From NCBI GenBank assembly GCA_031769625.1, contig JAUIMM010000636.1:6592501-6656500 (forward strand): a stretch of DNA of 64,000 bases. Reading direction: 5' to 3'. Positions 55,691 to 64,000 of this stretch are shown here, one piece after another. The position numbers and the translations under genes are program-made. Position 1 is the first letter of the stretch; each line of letters begins with the position of its first letter. The notes under the pieces are model-generated. The model was not told where the DNA came from and did not search any database. It worked only from the letters and a program-made list of their open reading frames with translations. Source of the stretch: Taudactylus pleione. Lineage: Eukaryota; Chordata; Amphibia; Anura; Myobatrachidae.

Positions 55691-57745
55691 TAAATAATAG
55701 ACACTACTTTATAGTATAATGTGAATCAGGGGCACTATGTGCAGTGTAATGTGAATAAGATTAAGCACTGTGACTCCTAGGGCCATAGCCCACTTTGTAA
55801 ACAAGTACTGTGATTCAGCTGGCCATACCCCACTGGGTAGGTGCACTACTTTTCATTTCTGCCACTGCTGTGTGGCAATGTTTCATAGATGTCCTTTAAA
55901 CTGTGGTGTCAGTGTTGCTGCACTGCTGTGCCACTGTGCTGCTGATTTGTCGCTTAGTAACCAGTCAGCTCACTGCAACCTTTAGCCAATAATGGTGAAA
56001 ACAATACTATAAGCTGTGAGGTGGTCTAAATTGACTGGAAATTAATGTTATCGAGGTTAATAATACTCTAGGAAGAAATTTTTTTTTATGTGAATTTAGC
56101 TTTTTTTTTGTAAATTTTTATAAAAAATCCAAATCCAAATCCAGTCACCACAGTTTGGCAAATCCAAATCCAAAGCTGGACAACAAATTAGAACCAAATC
56201 CGGCAAAAATGGTCAGGTGCACATCCCTAGTCATAACACACAAAAAAGCAGCAGGGCATCAGCTACCAAGTGTTAGGTGCTCTTGTGGGGAGTTTGTAGT
56301 AGATGATCATATGAGTGAGGGAAGGAGAGGCACCTGAGGGAAGAGGGCCCTGCTTGTGAGAGCTTACATTCTAAAGGGGAGGGACAGACAGACAGAGGTG
56401 ACACAGATGGGGTAGCCAGGAAGAAGAATGGAGCAGCAGGTTATGATGAGAGCTGGAAGGCTTTGATGAAGTAGTGAGTTTTGAGTGACCAATTGAAGAT
56501 TTGGAGCAGCACAGGCAAAATCTTGGAGGTGGGAGTGGAAGTAATCTGGTGGCAAGAGAGGCAGCATACATTTGTTGAGCGAAGTGGGTGGACAGGAGTG
56601 TGAAGTGAGATCAGATCAGAGATGTAAATGGGAGAGGATTGAATGAGGGCTTTGTAAGTGAGTGTAAGAACATTGAATTAGGGGAAGGTGAGCCAGTGTG
56701 GGGCTTGTAGGAGAGGGGAGGCAGATGTAGAATGTTTGGAGAGGAAGATGATCCAAGCAGCAGCATTGAGGACAGATTGGAGTGGAAAGAGGTTGGAGTC
56801 AGGAAGGCCAGATAAGAGGAGGTAACAATAGTCCAATCTGGAGATGACCAGTAAGTGTATGAGGGCCTTAGCTGCCTCCAAGTTGAGAAAGGGTCTGATC
56901 CTGGAAATATTTTTGAGATGGAAGCAGCAGCACTGTGAGAGGTACTGAATGTGTAGTTTGCGGAGAGGGATGAGTCAAGAATAAGTCCAAGACAGCGCAT
57001 TTGGGGGTTAGAGGAGATAGTTGTGGTATTAATAGATAATGAATTTGTGGGAAGTGATGTTATGTGGGGAGTGCGAAGATGATCAGCTCAGTCTTAGACA
57101 TGTTACATTTAAGAAAGCGCTGGGACATCCAGCCAGAGATAGCAGAGAGGCAGTTGGAGAGAGGTGGAGAGGTCAGGGGAGGAAAGGTAAATCTGAGTAT
57201 AATCAGCATAGAGATGATATTGGAGGCCAAAAGAGTTGATGAGTTCACCTAAAGAAGATGTATAGAGGGAAAATAAGAGAGGTCCAAGAACAGAACCTTG
57301 GGGAACACCTACAGTTAGTGGAAACTGGTGGGAAGAGGAGACATGAAAAGAGATAGAGAGGGAGCAGTCAGAGAGGCCAGGAGAGAGCAGTATCACATAG
57401 ACTAAGTGAGTGAAGGATCTGCATGAGTAGAGGGTAGTCCACATTGTCAAAAGCAGCAGAGAGGTCAAGGAGAATGAGCAAAGAGTAGTGGCACTTGGAT
57501 TTCGCAGTAAGGAGGTCATTGCTGACTTTTGTAAGGGCAGTTTCAGTGGAGTGGAGAGAATGGAAACCAGACTGAAGTGGGTCAAGCAGGGAGTGGGAGG
57601 GAAGAAAGATAGAAAGGTGGTTGTAGACAATATGCTCAAGGAGCTTGGAGGCAAAAGGGAGGAGAGAAATGGGTCGGTAGTTAGAGAGAGTGTTCGGATC
57701 AAGGGTAGGTTTTTTAAGAATGGGGAGACAAGGGCATGCTTGAAT

Positions 57746-58229
57746 TATTATTATTATCATCTATTTATATGGCGCCACAAATGTTCCGAAGCGCTGTACA
57801 AAGTACATAAACAAGTTGTAGACAAGCGACTTACAGAACAATACAATACAGGACCAGGACATGGATAATATATATTGCTACATTAGTGACCATAACACCC
57901 AGATAAGCAACAGAGCATAAGCAACCAAGTGTTAGGTGCACTAGTGGTGAGTAAGAAGTAAATGAAACTAAAGTAGAGAGAAGCACAAGAGGGTAGAGGG
58001 TCCTGCTCATAAGAGCTTACATTCTAAAAGAGAGGGGAAGACAAACAGGTTAGACACAGATGGGGTAGATGGGGAGGAAGCAGCATGTAGCAGGGAGTTA
58101 GAATGATAGCTGGAAGGCTTTGATGAAGTAGTGGGTCTTAAGAGCCCGTTTGAAGGATTGCAAGGTGTGGTTAGTCTGATGGGGAGAGGGAGAGAGTTCC
58201 AGAGGTGGGAAGCAGCGCGGGCAAAGTCT
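57746..58229 (-). mobile_element. 5'-truncated LINE copy nested in the same LINE family
   Basis: Encodes FARAASHLWNSLPLPIRL and the 3' UTR ending in an AAT-type tail, inserted in the pre-RT region of the host LINE between LLNLSLYS and [20 protein letters not shown] occurs on both sides (57740-57745, 58230-58235), a 6-bp target duplication. 5' truncation is typical of LINE retroposition. Confidence 0.85.
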
Positions 58230-58832
58230 TTGAATGTAGAATAGAGGGAGAGATTGAGGAGGTGGGGAAGATGGGAGCAGGAAGAAGGAGAGAGGTAGCA
58301 GAAGAGGCGGGAGGGGATAGGGTCAAGGGGGAGGTGGAAAGGGGGGGGACCGGATGAGGTCCATAACTTCATCTCCTGAAACGGAAGGATGATGTCAGAG
58401 TAGGTGAGATGGATGGGGAGAAATGATCAGGGAAGGGAGGGGGCGGAGTGCTGGGGGTTAGGTGGGACATGATGTCCTAACGTATGGATTCAATTTTAGA
58501 TGTAAAGTAGGTGGCAAAGTCAAAAGCAGAGAGTGCGGAGGGGGGTGAGGAGGTGGTGGATAGAGGAGGGAGTTAAAAGCAGTGAAGAAAAGCCAGAGGT
58601 TAAAGGACTGGGAGAAGATGAGGTTCTTGAAATATGACTGTTTAGAGAGGGAAAGGGCAGCACTATAGGATGAGAGCATAAATTTAAAAAATAGAAAGTC
58701 AGCCTTAGAGCGCGATTTTCTCCACTGTTGCTCGGCGGTTCATGAACACTTTTGTAGTTATCTGGTGCATTTAGAATGCCAGGGTTGAGGTGTGGATCTG
58801 CAAGGGTGAGTAGTGACCACCGCAGCAACAGA

Positions 58833-59152
58833 GGGCCTGGTTCAGAGTTGGGAATAGAGAGAGATCTCTCTCTCAACTGATCATCTTGGTGAAACCATGC
58901 TGCAATGCAGGTGGGGTAGATTTAAAATGTGCAGAGAGCTTAGACTTGGGAGGGACGTGTCCAAACTGACATCTAGAGTGCAGTGTAATAATAAAGCTGT
59001 GCAGTATTTGTGAGCTACATGCAAAAGCAGCCTGTATTTACACTACATGCAAAAAAATTTATGTATTTACACCTCTTGCATTGCAATATGGTTTGCCCAG
59101 GTACACAGTTAAGTGCTATCTCTCTCTCTATTCCCAACACTGAATCAGGCCC
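58833..59152. mobile_element. 320-bp MITE nested in the LINE
   Basis: GGGCCTGGTTCAGAGTTGGG and onward pairs with CCCAACACTGAATCAGGCCC; the arms continue with AATAGAGAGAGAT. AGA lies on both sides (58830-58832, 59153-59155). End and duplication match the hairpin-chain MITEs, but the interior is different. Confidence 0.9.
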
Positions 59153-59861
59153 AGAGTCCAGTGCAGAAGTAAGGGAGGCATTGTATAAGGAATCTGCTTG
59201 TTCAGGACAGGAGAGAGAGAATAGGGGAGAGAAGAGAGTCAATTAGGGAGGATAAGAAAACAATAGCGTCAATGTTATGCTTAGTAATGGTAGCCTTTGG
59301 AGGCAGAGGTGGAGAAGGAGAGAGTGATAAGTTAAAAGAGAGAAGGTGATGGTCAGAGAGGGGTAATGGGGAGTTGGAGTAATCAGCAATATCACAATGG
59401 TGAGTGTAAACTAGATCAACAGAGTGGCCACTTATGTGGAAGGGTGATGTGGTACATTGGGAGAGACCAAATGAAGATGTAAGGCTTTAGAAATGAAGAG
59501 TTTAGAGGCAGAGGATTCTGTAGGGACATCGATTGAGATATTGAAGCCACCTAAGATAATAAATGGAAGATCTGAGGAGAGAAGGTGAGGGGGCCAGGAA
59601 GAAAAGTTGTCTAGGAATTTGGAAGGAGAGCCAGGGTGACAGTAAATAACAGCTACTTGCAGGTGTACTGGTTGGAAAAGGCATATGACTTGAACCTCAA
59701 ATGTAGAAAATGTAAGGGAAGGTTCTGAGGCTATGAGCTGGTAGGAGTAACTGGGCGATAGAAGGACCCCAACACCACCACCATGGCTACCCCGGGGTGG
59801 AGGGTGTGAGAGAATGTGAGGCTTCCAGAGGAGAAAGCAGCAGGAGAAGTGGTGGCAGGGA

Positions 59862-60180
59862 ATCGGTATGTAATACCGCGGGCCGCATGGTCAGCAGTTT
59901 GAATACTGGCGGCATCAGGCCGACAGAGGAAGATATTCCGGCAGCAGCAGCAGCCCGACAGCGCTGGAAATCCCGATCGTCCTCAGGTAAGTACTAACTA
60001 ACCTAACCTACCCCCCTAACCCTCCCTTAGGGGTGCCTAACCCTAACCTCTCCCCCAAGTGCCTAACCCTAATCTCCCCTCTAAGTGCCTAAACCTAACC
60101 CTCCCCTTCCCCGCTGCCTAAACCTAAGTCCCCCGGGGGTGCCTATCCCTAACAGTGACCTACTTTCTAATCTAAATGCT
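59862..60180 (+). repeat. C-rich telomere-like dispersed element
   Basis: GTAAGTACTAACTAACCTAACC followed by CCTTAGGGGTGCCTAACCCT and AAGTGCCTAACCCTAAT modules. Left part ATACTGGCGGCATCAGGCCG and GAAATCCCGATCGTCC mirrors the single-copy side of the element at the array end (24620-24755). Confidence 0.7.
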
Positions 60181-60205
60181 AAATCTTACACTAATCTAAC
60201 ACTAT

Positions 60206-61080
60206 GGGCCATATTCAATTAGTTTCGCACCCGCAATACTTTTTCGCATGCCGGACTTTTCGATTACTTTGTGAGTTTTGCATGCTGAAAAGTATCGGGC
60301 ACGCTCCCACTATTCGCCGTAATCAATCAGAAAGGACGCAAAAACGGCACCCGGTGAAACTGAAACAGGTGAAAAGTCCTGTTAAAACTGGGGAAATCAG
60401 CCTGGCACCCCCCAAAAGATGCACTAACATTGGGCATCATTATATATGCCCCGATTAGCCCTAATGAAGGTATTTGGGGTGCTTAAGTTGTGAAAATTGG
60501 TGACAATTAGCGCATTAACAGAAGTGGTAAAGAATTGCATTAAGCAGTATTTTTTTGTGTAAATAACTACTCCCAGCAAATTTGGGGTACTTGAAATTGG
60601 GTGCTAGCATATTTTTAAGTTGCTAAAGTGAAGTTTTAAATTACATTAAAAATCCACCTGCCACAAGCACCTGCAATCAAAAAACAGCTGCCCCATACTT
60701 GGGGACCCCCTGAAATCTATTTCGCTAGTTTTTAAGTGTTTCCCCCAACTTCGCACTTTTTTGCCCCCAAAATGAAAATACTATTTTGGGGTGTTCTAAA
60801 GCCTTTTTTTTAGAATTGTTTGACAGTTTATCTTTGGGGGACTGTCCCAAGGGTGCAGGGGGGTTTCCCGAAGTCTGCATCCCAAAACCGCAATTCTGCA
60901 CTTTTTTCCGTCTGTTATTCATAGGCAAAACTTTTCCGCTGACTACATTGCATAGACTTTTCACATATGCCAAAAGTCTTTGGAATTGAATGCGGTGGAA
61001 AATTTCCGCCTGGCAAAATGACGTCATCCACGATACTTTTCCACAGATTCAGACTTTTTGCATCTAATTGAATACGGGCC
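60206..61080. mobile_element. 875-bp MITE with TATTCAATTAG ends
   Basis: The ends GGGCCATATTCAATTAG and CTAATTGAATACGGGCC are inverted repeats, flanked by TAT and TAA. The interior has CGCACTTTTT, AACTTTTCCGC words on both arms and no protein-coding signal. Superfamily uncertain, Harbinger-like by end and flank. Confidence 0.75.
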
Positions 61081-61082
61081 TA

Positions 61083-61250
61083 AGGGGTAAATTTAATAAA
61101 GTTAGAGTTTTTAGAAGTGGAGATGTTGCCCATTTCAACCAATCATATTTTAGCTATTATCTTCTAGAAGGTGTTAGTTAATTGTTAAGTACAATCTGAC
61201 TGGTTGCTATGACACTTTTAAAAACTCTCACTTTAGTAAATATACTCCTA
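61083..61250. mobile_element. Foldback MITE
   Basis: GGGGTAAATTTAATAAAGT and CTTTAGTAAATATACTCC are the two ends; GTTTTTAGAAGTGGAGATG is only partly matched by the right arm. It directly abuts the previous MITE. Confidence 0.75.
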
Positions 61251-61463
61251 AAAGTAAAACAGAGACCAATGCGATACCATTTAAATTTGAAATAGTTTTG
61301 TCCTCCTTTGTGTGAAGATTCTATATTTATGTTGTGTAACAAAAGGTTAAAAATATAAGGAAAATCCTACAATATGGCTTTTTAATATTGAATTTGCAAT
61401 GAAATGGTTTAGAAACAGAAGCTGTCACCACAAATTACAGTGGGACCAAACACAACATAGTAA

Positions 61464-62350
61464 GTGGTTGTATTAAAACTTCCGTCTGTCTATATGATAC
61501 GGCCCCATCTAGAATACGGTGTTCGGTTCTGGAGGTCACATCTCCAGAAGAATATAAATACATTAGAGACTGTACAAAGAAGTGCAACTAAAATGGTGCA
61601 TAGCCTACATCAAAAAACTTACCAGGAAAGGCTAAAAGATCTCAATATATTTAGTTTGGAGAAGAGAAGAAAAGGGGGACATGATAGAAACTTTCAAATA
61701 TATCATGGGTTTTAATAAGGTGCAGGAGGGAGACATTCTTTAAAAGAAAAGAATTACTAGAACAAGAGGACATGCACTGAAACTGGAGGATGGGAGGGGA
61801 GGTTCAAAGGAAATTTGAGGAAAAATTACTTCACAGAAAAGTTAGTGGATAAGTGAAATAGCCTTCCATCCGAGGTGGTAGAGGCTACAGCCGTGAACAC
61901 ACTAGACGATAAGTTGGTCAATTTGAATGAAAGTTATTATTCATCGTGTCCAATATCATCCAGTGTGTATGCAGTAAATGGCCAACTGTGCGCAGTCCCG
62001 TGGGTCGCTGACAATATCTTTCATCGCCTGAACATGCAGGCCAACCTGATGATATCGTCAGGTTGTGCATGTTCAGGGATGAGGGAGGGTGCCGGCACTG
62101 AACGATATTGTTAATGATATCGTTCAGTGGGTGCTCAATGTTGTTAATGACATTGAGCCTGGCAGTTCAGGGGAAACACTATACGATATCACTCATGGAG
62201 CAGTAGAGCAATTTAAACATGCTTGGGATAGGCATAAGACTATATTTACAAAGAACTGAGGATCACATAGGATTGAGGTTACCAAAAGGTAAAGAAGGGC
62301 AGACTAGATGGGCCAAGTGGTTCTTATCTGCCGTCAAATTCTATGTTAAT
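61464..62350 (+). mobile_element. CR1-like LINE 3' portion, interrupted
   Basis: An open frame to 61715 reads IRPHLEYGVRFWRSHLQKN, VQRSATKMVHSL, RLKDLNIFSLEKRR, the region after RT in CR1-type LINEs. Non-coding 3' sequence follows and ends GGCAGACTAGATGGGCCAAG, CAAATTCTATG. It is interrupted at ~61903-62205. It serves as the uninterrupted reference for the LINE split at 40602. Confidence 0.85.
61903..62205. mobile_element. Small DNA element inserted in the CR1 LINE
   Basis: Comparison with 47155-47200 shows that GAGGCTACAGC and AGCAATTTAAACATG were adjacent before insertion. The insert has ACACTAGACGATAAGT at one end and CACTATACGATATCACT at the other, and internal palindromes such as GATATCGTTCAGTG. 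Family not identified. Confidence 0.6.
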
Positions 62351-64000
62351 GCCAAAATTAATTACATTTCATGTATTTTTAATGTTAATATTGACTACTT
62401 GCCAAAAGCTACAGTATGTAACCTTTAGACACAAATTTTAAATTATAATCATTTGTATTTGTTCAATCTACACTAAGGGCAAAATTTACTTACTTTGAAG
62501 ATGGTCCTTTTGGGAAATACAGAGATGTGGGGGGAACGGCGTCATTGCAGCCCAACAACTTGCTGTTGAATTGACACACCTCAAGGTTTGGGTCCCTGTT
62601 GCTGGGTCCGGCGGGGTTACCTTACTGCCATATGTGTCCGTGCTTGCTGCTTTCACATCCCTGAGACCTGTGGTCACTTATCTGTAAGTGTGGTTGGCCA
62701 TCCCACTCCTGGTGGTTCCCATAGGCGCCACCATCTTGGACAGTCACATGATCCACTCTGACAAACCAGTCTCCAGCAACTCCATTCACATGATTCATTT
62801 AGCCCATCAGTGCTAAGCAAGGAACTGCTAACAGCTCATTGCTGGTACAACATCTCTCTCCAAGGATCAGTTCCCTGGGATGCTTCAGGACACTTGTTGG
62901 TTGTCAAGCTCTAAATCATATTATTTATGGTCAATGTAATGTAAATATGTAGACAAACAGTAGCTCAAACATGTCCAACACCACATAACTGAACCTAAGG
63001 ATGACAGGTAAGCAGTTTACTTCACTTTATTACTTTACTAAATATTTTTCTGATTTTCTCAATAGCAAAACATTTGGCTTAGGGGTGCCATGAAAACAAT
63101 TCAGTTAGTCTAAGGCGCAGTGATACAAAAAAGTTAGGGAACCTCTGGCTCAAGACATTTTGCTCCAGCCTGTTCCAGTTACATGCACCAGTGTTGCTTC
63201 CCATCTTTCAGTCCTGACACTCTTCTGCAACCTGCCTCAATTGTGCTCCCGGTACCTATGTCCAGTTATATGGCGCGGCAAATTGCGAGACGCACACCCG
63301 CGAGCAGGTACGTGCACTGCGGATGCATTTCCATAGGAATGCTTGGTGAGATCGCAGTGAGCACCATAGCGTACCGTGGCATATGCTGGTGCAGGGAATA
63401 GCATGGTGCAATGCGTATGCACGTTTGTGGCATGATCAGCTGGGAGCACCTGTACTTCTAATGTCCTGCAGGCTTTAATGTCCTGCTATAGCACCTGGCT
63501 CCAGTATATTATTGCAGTCTATTCCAGATTTACCAATAAACTAAAACTACTACCACAGGCTATCTTGATAGCACTCCATACAGCTAGCTCTAGGGGTCCC
63601 AACCCAAATTAACAAACTCCCTTGATGTGACATGAATGCTGCGATTTGCAGCTTTGGATAGCAGGTGATGGGACAATGATCATGTAAGTTGCCGGAAATC
63701 ATTTCATGAAGTAGGTAAGAAGTAGTAGTGCTAGTATGCTATGGACCTCTTTTAGATAAGGGTATATACCAATTTTTTGTTGTTGTGAATATAAGCATTT
63801 CTATACTGCACATATCCTTCAACAATTGTTCACATCTGAATGTATAGGATAGAGTTGTGGTCCCTTACAACTGGAGAGTCAGAATGCCAATGTGCAATCA
63901 CAAGCTGAGTACAGTAAGGGCATGTTCAGGTAAGTCTATCACTCCCTTCAAAGATGTATATAGTTAGGTATGCCCATATATGCTTCTTAGGCTGGCTACA
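62351..64000. other. Region with no identified feature
   Basis: No gene or named repeat seen in 1.65 kb. A ~36-bp piece at 62408-62443 matches 51633-51669. Short open frames have no family motif. Confidence 0.45.

Larger units (their letters stand above)
54381..56229. mobile_element. hAT-like element with minisatellite, nested in the LINE
   Basis: Starts TAGAGATGGGC and ends GCACATCCCTA. Flanks GTTATAAC (54373-54380) and GTCATAAC (56230-56237) form an 8-bp duplication with one mismatch. The related LINE tail at 57880-57900 is uninterrupted here. It has no transposase. It contains three adjacent hairpins at 54550-54690 and a long GGGGGCAC minisatellite. Confidence 0.85.
54229..59860 (-). mobile_element. 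Endonuclease/RT LINE (L2/CR1-like), inactive, with nested insertions
   Basis: Read on the minus strand: APE-type endonuclease (GGGVGVLLSPSYSYQL near 59780, ILGGFN where ILGDFN is usual, LSDHHLLSFNLS near 59350), a pre-RT segment (SHLTPSTPPPPSL, DPIPSRLFCYLSPSSCSH), RT ([56 protein letters not shown] with Tyr for the second catalytic Asp near 57200), a C-terminal part (ISRLDYCYLLLSGLP), then a 3' tail with an ATT microsatellite at 54229. A frameshift splits RT near 57380. Insertions at 58833-59152, 57746-58229 and 54381-56229 interrupt it. The 5' end near 59860 meets a C-rich element. Confidence 0.85.

Noticed and set aside
57488..57868. 126-residue plus-strand frame
   Set aside because: It is the antisense of the LINE RT region, which has canonical motifs on the minus strand.

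Overview
The window looks like repeat-dense, gene-free DNA from a large vertebrate genome, most probably an amphibian (frog-like). Reasons: intron-containing PIF/Harbinger genes with vertebrate-style splice sites, CR1-like LINEs with ATTCTATG tails, a V-SINE-type tRNA-derived SINE, Gmr1-like LTR elements with a SCAN-like Gag, hAT-like elements with 8-bp target duplications, and many MITEs. I see no host protein gene, rRNA gene, functional tRNA gene or CRISPR. The species cannot be named from sequence alone.

Region 1 (1-24619) is a head-to-tail tandem array of an 8.39-kb unit: one copy cut by the window edge (1-7853), then copies at 7854-16242 and 16243-24619. Each unit carries a left-truncated Harbinger transposon and about 3 kb of right flank. 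The Harbinger part holds a minus-strand DDE transposase and a divergent plus-strand Myb/SANT-like gene, both with disabling lesions shared by all copies, plus a stray terminal exon of a second plus-strand gene. The flank holds a 600-bp MITE with the same terminal repeats and a chain of hairpins. The array ends inside a C-rich, telomere-like dispersed element.

Region 2 (24620-33160) has a 3-kb TIR transposon and a solo LTR, both sitting in a degenerate TTAGGG-like tract, followed by small MITEs and a broken SINE. Region 3 (33161-36779) is a fairly young Gmr1-like LTR retrotransposon with order gag-protease-integrase; one deletion joins mid-integrase to the inside of the 3' LTR. Region 4 (36780-47450) has a perfect 53-bp inverted repeat and a CR1 LINE split by a 6.4-kb hAT-like insertion that itself contains a minus-strand Ty3/Gypsy fragment. 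Region 5 (47451-53880) has C-rich elements, a SINE split by a minisatellite-bearing element, the best example of a hairpin-chain MITE, a MITE nested in a MITE, and a second solo LTR carrying a SINE. Region 6 (53881-62350) is a long minus-strand endonuclease/RT LINE with three nested insertions, then more MITEs and a second CR1 LINE. The last 1.6 kb shows nothing I can identify.

No genes here work together as a host pathway. The functional logic is that of mobile elements: non-autonomous MITEs with Harbinger-type ends, a SINE sharing a LINE 3' tail, and nested insertions whose order can be read from interrupted hosts and target duplications. The most unusual structures are the transposon-bearing 8.39-kb array and the hairpin-chain MITEs.
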